Shown here one piece after another: positions 31,397-42,200 of a stretch of 46,400 nt of DNA. The position numbers and the translations under genes are program-made. This DNA is from Chloroflexi bacterium ADurb.Bin325 (GTDB lineage Bacteria; Chloroflexota; Anaerolineae; CG2-30-64-16). The notes below the pieces were generated by a model that saw nothing but the letters and a program-made list of their open reading frames with translations, had not been told where the DNA came from and made no database searches. Each line of letters begins with the position of its first letter. Within the stretch, counting starts at the first letter, position 1. The stretch covers positions 1 through 46,400 of the forward strand of contig MWBF01000003.1 of NCBI GenBank assembly GCA_002068935.1. The letters run 5' to 3'.

Positions 31397-32890
31397 GGCC
31401 GCGGCCCAACTGCGGCCGTCGCGCGCGATCAGCGCCTCGGCCGCCTCCGGCCCCCAACTGCCCGCGGGATAATTGGGGAAGTCCGTCGGGGTCACAGCGC
31501 CCCAGACGGTCAGGATCGGATCGATGACCGACCAGGCCGCCTCGACCTGGTCGGCGCGCATGAAGAGCGTCGCATCCCCCACCATGACGTCCAGCAGCAG
31601 GGTCTCGTAGGCGTCGCGCGGGGCCTCCTGGAAGGCGCTCTGATAGGAGAAGTTCATGTCGGTCGGGATCAGCCGCATGACCGGCCCCGGCTGTTTGGCC
31701 TGGAAACGGAGCACGATCTCCTCCTGCGGCTGGACGCGTATCACCAGCCGGTTCGGGTGCCAGTCGAGCGCCGCGGTCGGCGGGAAGGACTGATGCGGCA
31801 CCGGGCGGAACTGGATCGTGATCTCCGAGGCCCGCTCGGCCATCCGCTTGCCGGTGCGCAGATAGAAGGGCACATCCTGCCAGCGCCAGTTGTCCACGAA
31901 GAGCTTGAGCGCGGCCAGCGTCTCCGCGTTGGAGGCCGGGTTGACGTCCGGCTCCGCGCGGTAGGCCACGACGCGCTCCCCCTCCAGCCAGCCCGCGCCG
32001 TACTGGCCGCGCACCGCATAGTCTTGCACGCGCTCCTCGGCGATCGGGCGGATCGCGGCCAGGACATCGACCTTCTTGTTGCGGATCTCGTCGGCCTGGA
32101 ACGAGACCATCGGCTCCATCGCGATCAGGCACAGCAGTTGCAGCAGGTGGTTCTGGATCATGTCGCGCAGCGCGCCGGCATGGTCGTAGTAGCCGCCGCG
32201 GTGCTCGACCCCCACCTGCTCCGCCACGGTGATCTGCACATGGTCGATGTAGCGCCGATCCCACAGCGGCTCGAAGAGCGCGTTGGCGAAGCGGAAGGCG
32301 AGGATGTTCTGCACGGTCTCCTTGCCCAGGTAGTGGTCGATGCGGTAGATCTGCTCCTCATCGAAGGCGGCGAGCAGGGTGCGGTTCAGCGCGCGCGCCG
32401 AGTCCAGGTCGTGGCCGAAGGGCTTCTCGACGACGACGCGCGTGCGCGCGGCCGTGCGGGCCAGCCCGGCCCGGCCCAGGCCGTCGGCGACCAGCGAGAC
32501 CACGCCGGGCGGCGTCGCCAGATAGAAGACCCGGTTCGCCGGCCCGCCCCAGGCCTTCTCCCGCGCGGCCAGCGCCTGCGCGATGCTGGCGTAGAGCTGC
32601 GGGTCGCCGAAGTCGCCGGTGAGGAAGGTGCATGCGCCGGCCATCGCGGCCCAGCGCGCAGCGTCGGCCTTGCCGCGGCGCGAGAAGTGGTCGATGCCGT
32701 CGCGCAGCCGGTCGCGGAACGCCTCGTCGCTCGACGCCCGGCCGTCCACGCCGAGGATAGCGATCTGCTCCGGCAGCCAGCCGTCCTCGAACAGATTGTA
32801 GAGCGCCGGCCCCAGCTTGCGCCAGGTCAGGTCGCCGGCCGCGCCGAAGATGACGAGGACGGTCGCGGAGGGGCGGGTGTGGTTTTCCAT
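31361..32890 (-). CDS. zwf: Glucose-6-phosphate 1-dehydrogenase
   Basis: This 509-residue enzyme oxidises glucose-6-phosphate to 6-phosphogluconolactone, producing NADPH. The NADP site starts [13 protein letters not shown] near residue 13 (GxxGDL). EKPFGHD is present, and the family signature [13 protein letters not shown] carries the catalytic His-Tyr-Leu-Gly-Lys segment. Length is normal. AGGAG lies nine bases before the ATG. It follows gnd by 13 bases. The last six residues (PPSPLS) are encoded by the hairpin insertion at 31277-31382; without it the protein would end ARPTS. The catalytic core is intact, so it should be active. No separate lactonase gene (pgl) is seen. Confidence 0.97.
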   Translation of the reverse strand: MENHTRPSATVLVIFGAAGDLTWRKLGPALYNLFEDGWLPEQIAILGVDGRASSDEAFRDRLRDGIDHFSRRGKADAARWAAMAGACTFLTGDFGDPQLYASIAQALAAREKAWGGPANRVFYLATPPGVVSLVADGLGRAGLARTAARTRVVVEKPFGHDLDSARALNRTLLAAFDEEQIYRIDHYLGKETVQNILAFRFANALFEPLWDRRYIDHVQITVAEQVGVEHRGGYYDHAGALRDMIQNHLLQLLCLIAMEPMVSFQADEIRNKKVDVLAAIRPIAEERVQDYAVRGQYGAGWLEGERVVAYRAEPDVNPASNAETLAALKLFVDNWRWQDVPFYLRTGKRMAERASEITIQFRPVPHQSFPPTAALDWHPNRLVIRVQPQEEIVLRFQAKQPGPVMRLIPTDMNFSYQSAFQEAPRDAYETLLLDVMVGDATLFMRADQVEAAWSVIDPILTVWGAVTPTDFPNYPAGSWGPEAAEALIARDGRSWAAAARPTSPPSPLS

Positions 32891-32903
32891 GGCTGCGCTC
32901 CTG

Positions 32904-34319
32904 TCACTCCTGCTCCCACTGCGTGTGGAAGACCCCCTGGGCGTCGATGCGCTCGTAGGTGTGCGCGCCGAAGTAGTCGCGCTGCGCCTGGATCAGGTTG
33001 GCCGGCAGCCAGGCGCTGCGATAGCCGTCGAAGTAGGCCAGCGCGGACATGAACCCCAACACCGGGATGCCCAGGCTGGCCCCGGCCGCGACCACGCCGC
33101 GCAGGTCGGCCTGGCGTCCGGCGACGGCCGCGCCGAGCTCCGCATCCAGCAGCAGGTTGGGCAGGTCGGGCTGGCGGTCGTAGGCGGCCCGGATCGGCTC
33201 CAGCAGCGCGGCGCGGATGATGCAGCCCCCGCGCCAGATGCGGGCCACGTCGGCCAGATGCAGGCCGTAGCCCCTGGCCTGCGAGGCCGTGTGCAGCAGG
33301 GCCAGCCCCTGGCCGTAGGCCACGATCATGGCCGCGTGGAGCGCGTGGCCCAGGCTGGCCAGGAAGGCGTCCCGGTCGCCGCTGAAACGTTGGGGCGGCC
33401 CGGCCAGCACGCGGCTGGCCGCCTCCCGCTCGGTTTTGAACCCCGACAGGTCGCGCAGCGCCACCGCCGCGTCGATCGTGGGGATCGGCGTCTGGAGGTT
33501 CATGGCGTCCTGCGATGTCCACATGCCGGTGCCCTTCTGGCCCGCCTCGTCCAGAATCTCGTCGATCAGGGGTTTGCCGGTGCGCTCGTCGATCCGGCCG
33601 AAGATCTGCGCAGTGATCTCCATCAGATAGCCGTTCAGCTCCCCGGCGTTCCAGCCGGCGAAGACCGCGGCCAGCTCCGCGTCGCTCAGCCCCAGGCCGC
33701 GCTTCAGCAGGTCATAGCTCTCCGCGATGAGCTGCATCAACGCGTACTCGATGCCGTTGTGCACCATCTTGACGTAGTGGCCGGCCGAGCCGGGGCCCAG
33801 ATAGGTGACGCACGGCTCAGCGCCGACGTGCGCGGCCACCGCCTCCAGCACGGGGCGCACCCGCTCGTAGGCCTCGCGCGGCCCGCCGGGCATCAGGCTC
33901 GGCCCGTGCCGCGCGCCGTGCTCGCCGCCCGACACCCCCACGCCGAGATAGGCGATCCCCCGGGCGGCCAGCGCCTTGCCGCGCGCATCGGTGTCCACAT
34001 AATACGAATTGCCGCCGTCGATGATCAGGTCGCCGGCCGCCAGGTGCGGCAGCAGGTCGCGGATCACGCTGTCCACCGGCGGGCCGGCCGGCACCAGCAT
34101 CATGATCGCGCGCGGCGCGCGCAGCAGCCCGACGAACTCAGCCAGCGTCGCGGCCGCGGCCACGGGCCGGCCGCCGGCCGCGGCGCGCAGCGCCTCCCCC
34201 TTGGCCGCGTCCCGGTCGAACCCGGCCACCGAGAAGCCGTGATCCGCCATGTTGAGCGTCAGGTTCTGGCCCATGACGCCCAGGCCAACCATGCCGATAT
34301 CATACTTTCCGTCGTTCAT
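32904..34319 (-). CDS. gnd: 6-phosphogluconate dehydrogenase
   Basis: This 471-residue decarboxylating enzyme converts 6-phosphogluconate to ribulose-5-phosphate with NADP+. The cofactor motif VGLGVMGQN is at the N-terminus. The substrate loop [21 protein letters not shown] and the catalytic [13 protein letters not shown] are both intact. The long helical C-terminus ([20 protein letters not shown] onward) is normal for the homodimeric form of about 470 residues. I chose the ATG at 34319 because the Rossmann fold starts there, with AAAGGAA upstream. The frame continues upstream over the GH15 gene, but that sequence is a shadow. It lies 38 bases from GH15 and 13 from zwf, one operon. Confidence 0.97.
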   Translation of the reverse strand: MNDGKYDIGMVGLGVMGQNLTLNMADHGFSVAGFDRDAAKGEALRAAAGGRPVAAAATLAEFVGLLRAPRAIMMLVPAGPPVDSVIRDLLPHLAAGDLIIDGGNSYYVDTDARGKALAARGIAYLGVGVSGGEHGARHGPSLMPGGPREAYERVRPVLEAVAAHVGAEPCVTYLGPGSAGHYVKMVHNGIEYALMQLIAESYDLLKRGLGLSDAELAAVFAGWNAGELNGYLMEITAQIFGRIDERTGKPLIDEILDEAGQKGTGMWTSQDAMNLQTPIPTIDAAVALRDLSGFKTEREAASRVLAGPPQRFSGDRDAFLASLGHALHAAMIVAYGQGLALLHTASQARGYGLHLADVARIWRGGCIIRAALLEPIRAAYDRQPDLPNLLLDAELGAAVAGRQADLRGVVAAGASLGIPVLGFMSALAYFDGYRSAWLPANLIQAQRDYFGAHTYERIDAQGVFHTQWEQE

Positions 34320-34357
34320 CTCGTCTCGTTCCTTTGATATCGCGTGCTGTCGCGCGC

Positions 34358-36775
34358 TCACGCATCCGCGCTCACCCGCACGACGAAATCCCGATTCTCC
34401 CAGCGGTTCTCCTGGGCCCAACGCATGGTGAAGCGCACCGCCGCGCCCGGCGCAAACTGCGTCGCGGGTATGTCGGCCACGTGGACGCCCAGGCCGGTGT
34501 CGCGCGTCTCCAGGTCGTGGACCGTCTGCCATTCGTCGGCGGACCAGTGGATCAGCGCCGGCTCCAACAGCTCGATGCGCAGCGTCTTGTCGGGCGGGAT
34601 CGTGCGGCACTTCTGGTTGAAGTGCCAGGTGGCGTGGGCCGCCGTGACCTTGTCGACCAGATAGCGCTGGACGGTCTGCTGCGGGGTATCGAACACCTGA
34701 CCGTCGCACAGGGAGCGCCGCAGCTTGATATATTCGGCGTGCGCCCAGGCAAGCGGCATGGCCGAGCCGGTCGCCTGGCCGAAGAACAGCCCCGCCTTCG
34801 GCAGATCGGGCGCATCCCACACCTGTTCGGGCAGCAGGCCGCCCTCGTTGGCGAACCCTTCCAGCGTGGCCAGCAGCCGCGTCGCCTCGTCGGGCCGGCC
34901 CGCGGCCAGCTCGTAGTGGCCGCGCTCGCCGGTGAGCAGAGGCCAGGCGCGGCCGACGCCCGTGCCGTCGAACGCCCGGCCGTCCTCGTGCTCGCCGTAG
35001 CCGTCGCCGTTGTAGCGGTGCCAGGCCGGGCCGACCGGGGTCTCGACCCTGAGCAGCGCGTCGATGATCTTCACGGTGCAGACGATCCGCGGGTCATCAG
35101 CGGCGCGCAGGCCGAAGCGCACCAGCGCCAGCGCATCCGGGCTGATGATCTGCGCGGCCGGCTGGCTGCTCTCGCCGGGCGGCCGGTTCTTGATCGGCAC
35201 GAAGCCGTGGACCGGCGAGGCCGCATCGGCCACCTCGGGCGGCGCGGTGCGGATGTAGTAGCCGTCCACCCCGACCTCACGGGCCAGGGCCGTGTCCTCG
35301 ACATAGGTCCAGCGTTCGATGCTGTCGTTCCAGGTGTCCGCGGTCTCGCGCAGATAGACGCCGACCTCCGGCTCGCCGTTTATGTCGGCCAGATCCGCCG
35401 CGACGAGCAGCGCGGCCACCTCCGCGGCCAGGGTGAACGGCGAGTAGCCCGGATCCTCCTCCCAGCGATCCTGGGGCGTCACGGGGCCGTTGCGCACCAG
35501 ATAGCCCGCCGCATTGCGCACCATCGGCCAGAAGCGGTTGGCCGGCTGCACCTCGACCGCGCCCGCCTGACAGGCCAGCCCGACCAGCAGGATCGGGAAG
35601 GCGGTCTCGTCCATCTGGATGCCATGCCAGTAGGGCTGGCCGTCCAACCACATGTTCTGCGGCCAGTGACCGTCCGCCTCCTGGGTCGCCTGGAGATATT
35701 CCAGCACACGGAGCGCGTCCTCCAGCGCGCCCGCGGCCAGCAGGCCGCCGGCGACCTCCGCCAGATCGCGCGGCCAGACGAGGTGATAGCCGCCCAGGTC
35801 GTCGTCCCCCTTGTCAGCGCCCCAGGGGATGGACAGGCTGGCGATCAGCCCGCCGGGGAAGCGCTTGGCCCCGTGGACGCGCAGCACGGCCGTGCTCACG
35901 CGGTAGAGATCCTCCGGCGTGGGCCCGACGCACACGGGCGCCAGGTCGGCCAGGGCCTGCTGCCAGTCCTGCCAGCCGCGCACATACTCCTCCAGCGCGA
36001 CATCGAAGCCGTCGAGCAGGCTGCTCAGGGCGCGCTGGCCCGCCTCGTGGACGGTCCTGCCGAAGCCGAGGGCCAGCGTGAACACGCCGTCCGCGGCGTT
36101 CAGATCCACCTCGCCGGTGAGCGCCACGTTGCCGTTCTCCGCGCGCGTGTAGCGCCAGGCCATCTGTCTGTGGCGCACAAGATCCTGCCAGCCGTCGGAG
36201 AAGCCCACGAACCCCGCGGAGCGCGCGAGCCACGGGGCCGAGCAGGCGAGGGCCAGCACGGTGTCGTTGCGCGCCGCGCAGAGGATGGGCAGGCCCTTGT
36301 AGTCGTCGAGCCAGGCCGTGTTGCCCATGCCGCGGTTGCCCAGATGCGGCGCAAGCAGGGCATAGAGGCGGTAGTCCGCCAGCGCGCCCTGCAGCGGCAC
36401 GAACCGCGTGCGCTGGAGCAGCGCATCGCGCCGGGGGTCGGCGATCACCTCCTTCTCGATCCGGTAGCGGCCCTGCGTGCAGGTGTTCAGCAGGCGGTAG
36501 GCCGGCACGCCCTCGGCCGTCCAGGCGATCTGGTGCGTGGCCTGGCGCTTCTCCTCGGAGAAGAAGTCGCGGCCGTCGGTGACGATGAGGCCCAGGTCGC
36601 GCGTGCAGGCCTGATCCACCCGCGGGTAGTAGATCTCGTTGAGGATGCCGTGGCTCAGCGAGAACCAGACGCGGCTGAGCGGGTTGAGCGCGGCGCCGAC
36701 GCCGCTCTTGGCGCTGGAGGTCCACCGCGGCGCGATGCCGGGCCAGCCGGGAGCCCATTCCTGTTGTTCTGTCAT
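34358..36775 (-). CDS. GH15 glucoamylase / glucodextranase-like enzyme
   Basis: This 805-residue protein has an N-terminal beta-sandwich domain (about 10-270), an (alpha/alpha)6-barrel catalytic domain (about 280-690) and a C-terminal beta domain (about 700-805). That is the layout of bacterial GH15 enzymes such as Arthrobacter glucodextranase and clostridial glucoamylase. Candidate catalytic acids are Glu390 (QMDETAFP) and Glu650 (LPEQVWD); GYHLVWPRDLAEVAGG is typical. No signal peptide is visible, so it is probably cytoplasmic and releases glucose from imported or storage glucans. It leads the gnd-zwf operon, suggesting glucose is sent into the oxidative pentose phosphate pathway. CAGGGTGAG precedes the ATG. 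Confidence 0.93.
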   Translation of the reverse strand: MTEQQEWAPGWPGIAPRWTSSAKSGVGAALNPLSRVWFSLSHGILNEIYYPRVDQACTRDLGLIVTDGRDFFSEEKRQATHQIAWTAEGVPAYRLLNTCTQGRYRIEKEVIADPRRDALLQRTRFVPLQGALADYRLYALLAPHLGNRGMGNTAWLDDYKGLPILCAARNDTVLALACSAPWLARSAGFVGFSDGWQDLVRHRQMAWRYTRAENGNVALTGEVDLNAADGVFTLALGFGRTVHEAGQRALSSLLDGFDVALEEYVRGWQDWQQALADLAPVCVGPTPEDLYRVSTAVLRVHGAKRFPGGLIASLSIPWGADKGDDDLGGYHLVWPRDLAEVAGGLLAAGALEDALRVLEYLQATQEADGHWPQNMWLDGQPYWHGIQMDETAFPILLVGLACQAGAVEVQPANRFWPMVRNAAGYLVRNGPVTPQDRWEEDPGYSPFTLAAEVAALLVAADLADINGEPEVGVYLRETADTWNDSIERWTYVEDTALAREVGVDGYYIRTAPPEVADAASPVHGFVPIKNRPPGESSQPAAQIISPDALALVRFGLRAADDPRIVCTVKIIDALLRVETPVGPAWHRYNGDGYGEHEDGRAFDGTGVGRAWPLLTGERGHYELAAGRPDEATRLLATLEGFANEGGLLPEQVWDAPDLPKAGLFFGQATGSAMPLAWAHAEYIKLRRSLCDGQVFDTPQQTVQRYLVDKVTAAHATWHFNQKCRTIPPDKTLRIELLEPALIHWSADEWQTVHDLETRDTGLGVHVADIPATQFAPGAAVRFTMRWAQENRWENRDFVVRVSADA

Positions 36776-36829
36776 GATCTCACCCTGTTACATCTCATCA
36801 TAGATCGAAGCGTCCTCCGACCGTAAAAT

Positions 36830-36909
36830 CTATCCGAAGATTGCTCTGGCCGGTCTCTGACCGAGCCAGGGACACGGTCGGAGACCGGTCCCAGCGGGTT
36901 TTCGGATAG
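36830..36909. repeat. R2 hairpin repeat, copy B
   Basis: Eighty bases fold as one hairpin. The outer stem CTATCCGAA / TTCGGATAG closes it; an inner stem pairs CCGGTCTC with GAGACCGG, and CTGG/CCAG-type pairs join them. It lies between the regulator gene and GH15. Confidence 0.82.
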
Positions 36910-37044
36910 GCTCGTAGTCGCGCCCCTCCGAAAATGGCCGCCCCTTCGACTGCGTCCGCACTGCGTGCGGCCTCCGCTCAGGATGCTCCGCGTCTTTTGG
37001 GGCGACATCGCTCAAGCGCGGCCAGGCACGCGTCGGTCTGCCGC

Positions 37045-38946
37045 TCATCGCGCGCCGGCGGCCCGGCCCGCGGCCTCGGCCAGCCGATGCCCGGCCAGCC
37101 GACGCCGCGCGGCGCTCATGTCGTCGTAGCACACCTCGCGCAGCTTCTCGTGCGTGAAGTCGTAGCTCTCATCCCCGACCTCGCGCAGGATGCGATGTTG
37201 CCATAGCTCGTCGAGGGCCTGGACCAGCTCGGTCTCGCTCCCGTCGTATGCGCCAGCCAGGATGTCGTAACGGCACTGGCGGCCGTGGACAGCCGTCAGT
37301 TGCGCGACCGCCAGGGCCGGCGGCGAAAGCTGGGCCAGCCGCGCGGCCAGGACATGCCGCAGCTTGGGCGGGAACGGCAGGGCCGCGGCCGCCAACATGG
37401 CCCCCTGGCGCTGCGCGTCGGGCGGCCCGGACAGCCCGGCCCGCACCATCTCCACCACGAAGAGCGGGTTGCCCTCCGACCCGCGTTGCAGCGGCTCGGC
37501 GAGCGCGGGGTCGAACGACCGGCCGGCGATCTGCTCGGCCAGCGCCAGCGTGCTGGCGCGATCCAGCGGCCCCAGCTCGATCTCCGTCACCAGGCCCCGC
37601 CGGCGCAGGCTCGCGAGCAGCAGCGCGAGGGGCTGCTCAGCCAGCGTCTCCTCGTCGAAGATAGCGGCGATGATGAGCAGCTTGCCGCCGCCGTCCTCGC
37701 GCAGCAGGAAGTGCAGCCAGTTGAGCGTGTCCGGGTCGCACCACTGGATATCGTCGAGGACCAGCAGGATGGGCAGCGTCTCCGCCGCCGCGCCGCGGCG
37801 CAGCTCCGCGGGGCCGACCTCGCCCCAGGCCAGGATGGCGTGCGCCAGCGCCTCGAACAGGCCGTGGCGCTCCCCGCCCGCGGCGGGGCCGCGGCCCTCG
37901 TTGACGTCGGGCAGGATGCGGGCCAGCTCGTTGCGCCAGGGCGGCGGCAGGTTGGCCGGGGGGCGGCTGCGCAGCCAGGCGATGGCCGGGCCATACGGCA
38001 GGTTGCCCTCCGCGCGGTAGCAGCGGGCGATGGCCGTCGGGTAGCCCTGCCGGCCGACCCAGGCCGACATCTCCTCGGCCAGGCGGCTCTTGCCCAGGCC
38101 GATGTCGCCCGACAGCAGGACGAGCTGCGATTGCCCGTCGGCCGTGCGCTCCCAGGCGCTGACGAGCTGCGCCCACTCCGCCTGCCGGCCCACGAGCTGC
38201 GGCGCTGTGGGCGTCGCGACTGCGTCCGGGCCGGGGGCTGCGGGGTTGTGCAGCAGTTGGGCGTACATCCGCTGCGTCGCGGGCGACGGCTCGATCCCCA
38301 GCTCGCGGCTCAGCGCGGTCGCAAAGGCGTGATAGGCGCGCAGCGCAGCCGCGCGGTTACCGGTCAGGGTGTGCAGGCGCATCAGCCTGTAGCAGTGCGC
38401 CTCGCAGAGCGGGTCCTCGCGGAGCAGCCGCAGCGCATAGCCGAGCGCGCTCTCGTAGTTGTGCGCCTCCTCCGCGTCCTGGGCCAGGCGCTCCAGCGCG
38501 GCGAGATACATCTGGCGCAGCCGTTCGCGCTCCGGCGCGACCCAGTCCAGATAGCATTCCGGCAGCAGATCCCCCGCGTACAGCTCGACGGCGAGCGCCA
38601 TCTGCCCGGCCGCGATGGCGTTTTCGAACTCGACGATGTCCAGCGTGTAAGGCTGATCCGGCTCCCAGAAGATCACCTGGCCTTCGCCGCGCAGGCCGTA
38701 GTCGGCGTCGGACAGGGCCTGGCGCAGCAGATGGATCAGGTTGCGGAGGTTGGTGCGGGCCTGTTCCTCGGATGAATCGGGCCAGAGCATGAAGGCGAGG
38801 CGCTGGCGCGGCTGCGGCGCGCCCCGGTGGACGATCAGATAGGCGAGCAGAGCGCGCAGCCGCGGCGAACACAGGGTCGTCACAGGGGCGCCGTTATAGG
38901 TCAGGCAGAACTCGCCGAGAAGCTGGATTTGTAGACGTGATGCCAT
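37045..38946 (-). CDS. BTAD/AAA transcriptional regulator, short C-terminus
   Basis: This 633-residue regulator has an N-terminal winged-helix domain of OmpR/SARP type (about 5-95, LQIQLLGEFCLTYNGAPV onward). It is followed by a bacterial transcriptional activator domain (BTAD, about 96-240) and an AAA/STAND ATPase with Walker A GDIGLGKS (Lys286) and Walker B LLVLDD (Asp398/Asp399). Related Chloroflexota and actinobacterial regulators usually continue with a long TPR region to about 900-1100 residues. This one stops just past the ATPase lid, in sequence that gives way to non-coding repeats. The ATG at 38946 has GAGGA upstream; an in-frame TTG lies two codons earlier. It is divergent from a large secreted-protein gene, its most likely target. 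Confidence 0.9.
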   Translation of the reverse strand: MASRLQIQLLGEFCLTYNGAPVTTLCSPRLRALLAYLIVHRGAPQPRQRLAFMLWPDSSEEQARTNLRNLIHLLRQALSDADYGLRGEGQVIFWEPDQPYTLDIVEFENAIAAGQMALAVELYAGDLLPECYLDWVAPERERLRQMYLAALERLAQDAEEAHNYESALGYALRLLREDPLCEAHCYRLMRLHTLTGNRAAALRAYHAFATALSRELGIEPSPATQRMYAQLLHNPAAPGPDAVATPTAPQLVGRQAEWAQLVSAWERTADGQSQLVLLSGDIGLGKSRLAEEMSAWVGRQGYPTAIARCYRAEGNLPYGPAIAWLRSRPPANLPPPWRNELARILPDVNEGRGPAAGGERHGLFEALAHAILAWGEVGPAELRRGAAAETLPILLVLDDIQWCDPDTLNWLHFLLREDGGGKLLIIAAIFDEETLAEQPLALLLASLRRRGLVTEIELGPLDRASTLALAEQIAGRSFDPALAEPLQRGSEGNPLFVVEMVRAGLSGPPDAQRQGAMLAAAALPFPPKLRHVLAARLAQLSPPALAVAQLTAVHGRQCRYDILAGAYDGSETELVQALDELWQHRILREVGDESYDFTHEKLREVCYDDMSAARRRLAGHRLAEAAGRAAGAR

Positions 38947-39216
38947 GCGCAATCCTCATTACTGCTGAATGCGCGAACTGCCCTCGATTGTCGGCGTCCG
39001 GCCCCGGTTTGTCTGTGATTTACATTTCCGTTTCCGAGGCGTTTCGCGGCGATGCAGGCCCCGGCCGCGGCTGAGACGATTTCGAGACGCCGACCGTGAT
39101 AAACCTGCACCGTAGAGCCGGGCCTCCGCTTACGCGCGGCGCGGAACTCGACATCCGGCTGCCCGTGCAGCCGACCACATGTCAAGGGCAAGGCAAGGTG
39201 ATAATGAGGAGCAACT

Positions 39217-42200
39217 ATGAAATCGCGGTACAACATCCTGGTGATGTTCATCCTGCTAGGGATCGGCCTTGGCGGGAGCCTGCTGTTTTCGATCCCCTCG
39301 GCCGCGCAGGATGGCGCGCCGGCCGGCGCTCCGACGACGACCTATCACGCGCCGCTCGTGCAGGATAGCTGGGTGGACGCCACCCAGCCGACCAGCAACT
39401 TCGGCGGCGATGCGAGCCTGCACGTCGGGATGGCCGTCCAACCGGCCACCGGGGGCCTGGGCGAACGCCAGACGCTCGTGCAGTTCGACCTCTCCGGGCT
39501 GCCAGCCGGCGCGACGATCGTCGACGCCACGTTGCAGCTCTACCAGATAGCCGCATCCGGCTCCGACGCCTATCAGGTGCGGCCCGATGCGGCTGGCCAT
39601 AGCTGGCAGGAGGCCGCCGTCACCTGGGCCAACAGGCCGTCGAACTCCAACCTGGGCGATCCGGCGATCACGCTGAGCTACAGCACCGGCTGGAAGCAGT
39701 GGAATGTGAAGCAGACCGTGCAGGACTGGCAGGACCACCGGGTGGCGAACTTCGGCTTCGTGTTGGTCGGCATGAACCCGGCCGGCGTGCCGCCCTCGGA
39801 GCGCGTCTTCAGCTCGCGCGAGACGACCGGCGGGACCGGCCCCACGCTGACCATCGTGTACGAGGGCGGCGCTACCGCCACCTTTACCCCCACACGCACC
39901 GCGACGCCGACCGCCACGCGCACGCCGACGGCCACCGCGACGCGCACCGCGACGCCGACCGCGACCCGCACCGCGACGCCCACCGCCACCCACGCGGCCC
40001 CGACGCCCGCGCCGACCCTGATCCCGATCGTAACCGTGCCGCCCTTCATCTTCAGCCCCTATCCGACCCCGCCCAGCAATATCGCGTTGGGCAACGCGGT
40101 GGTCTTCGGCCGTTACCGCATCACCCAGGGGCTGGACGATGACATCTCCGGCGGCGTGACCTACGATAAGATCGCCGGCAAGGACACCCTGGCGCGCTTC
40201 TGGGCGCATACGACAATGCACGATCTCAAGGTGAACAGCGCGGCCTGCGAGATCTACCGCTGGGACGGCGCCAAAGATGTGCTGGTGGGCACCGTGCCGG
40301 CAACGTTCAGCCATCCCTGGGTCTATACTACAGACAAACACCCCACCGAGTTTGGCCGTTTCGAGTGTTGGATCCCCGGCCAGACCCTGGACAGCGCCGG
40401 CTGGTACAAGTTCCGGGCCATCCTCAACACCGTCGATAACTGGAGCTGGAAGAGCTGGCTGGGCGGCTATCGCGAGTTCCTGCCGACCACGAACTACTTC
40501 GGCCTGTTCCTCTTCCCGGCGTACGTGAACCACTCGGTGGTCCCGGAGGCGCACAGCTTCTTGAGCTGGGCCGAGATCGGGCACCTGCTCGGCATCACCC
40601 TGCAAACCTTCCAGCGCGAGCAGCCGCTGCGCGCGGGCATCGAGGCGATCCGCAGCGACGGGCTGAACCCGCACAAGGCCGGCCTGCGCTACTATCTGTC
40701 GCCCAGCCCCTACTATTGCAGTCCATCCGAGCAGACCACGGACAACCAGTGCGACGCCCATCAGCGCGCCGCGGGGAACGCGCAGCTCATCCTGTTCAAC
40801 ACGCAGGCGTGGGTCGCCAACGTCCCCCAGGGCAAACACGTGGATACGTTGGATCGAGGCGAGGTCGTCGTGCCGTTCGATCACACCGGCGGCGGCCAGT
40901 CATGCTGGGGCAACCAATACGTCGGCGGCCAGGGGATCAGCCTGGACGATCTGGATGGTTACGTCATGATCCAGGAGATCAACCACTGTCTGGGGCTGGT
41001 ATACAAGGGGCCCCACGCCGACACCGCGCACAACAACGCCGCCCACAGTTCCACCGGCGATATCCCGATGTGGGGCAGCCAGTCGCTGGTCAACTTCCGC
41101 ACCCGCACCGATGAGAAGGCGGTCGAGTCGGTGATGAACGGCCTCATCTATCGGCCCGACGACCAGTCCATGCTGGAGGGCTTCGAGTGGAACCGGCTGC
41201 GCGGCATCCTCCTGGGCAGCGATCCCTGCGCGGGCGGCTGCGCCGCGCCTGCGGCCGCGGAAGCGGCGACCACGGACGCGGCAGTCGTCGACCAGATGCC
41301 TGACGCGGGCGACCAGCGGTTCCTCCTCTCCGGCAGCATAGACCGGCAGGATCATTGGACGACCGTGTTCTCGATGGTGGTCGCCCAGCCCGCGCCGCTG
41401 ACGCCGGCGCAGGCCACGGGCGCATACGCGGTGGTCGTGCTGGACGGCGGCAACCATGAGCTGGTCCGCAGCCCGTTCGACCTCACCTTCGAGACGACCC
41501 ACGGCGATTCCGCCGACGAGATCCCCTTCAACTTCATCGTGCCCTACCCGGACGGCGCGGGCAAGGTGCGCGTCGTCCACGGCGCGACCGTGCTGGCCGA
41601 GCTGACGCCGCCCGCGAGCGGGCCGCAGGTGACGTTCCAGACGCTCACCGCAACCGCCGACGAGGTCCAGGCGGCATGGAGCGGCAGCCACCCGAACCAC
41701 GCGGCGCTGACCTATACGCTCTACTTCTCGCCGGATGACGGCGTCACGCGGCTGCCCATCGCCACCGCGTTGACCACCGCCTCCTACACCTGGCCCACGG
41801 CGCTGGCGCAGGGCACGACCCAGGGCCGGCTGATCGTGGTGGCCAGCGATGGCTTCCACACCGCGGAAGCGACCTCGGCGCGCTTCAGCATCCCGCGCAA
41901 GCCGCCCGCGGCGTGGATCTCCGCGCCGGCCACGGGCCGCCAGGGCGTGAACCCCGGCGGCGCCGAGCACATCCCGAACCCGGTCGCGCCGGTCGTCACG
42001 ACCCTGGTCGCCGGCCAGCCGGTCGAGCTGCGCGGGGGCGGCTTCGACATGAACGACGGCGTGTTGGACGGCGCAGGGCTGCGCTGGGCCTCCGATCGCC
42101 AGGGGCCGCTGGGGATCGGAGGACAGTTGACGGTGACGCTCCAGCCCGGCGTGCACGTGCTGACGCTTCAGGCCATCTCTTCGGCGGGCATGATCGGCCC

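Noticed and set aside
34334-36826. 830-codon rightward open frame opposite the GH15 gene
   Set aside because: Same shadow pattern; GH15 on the other strand has catalytic residues and expected length.
40960-41010. Calling the DNRLRE protein an active zinc metalloprotease
   Set aside because: The first metal-ligand His of HExxH is Gln586, so activity cannot be assumed.
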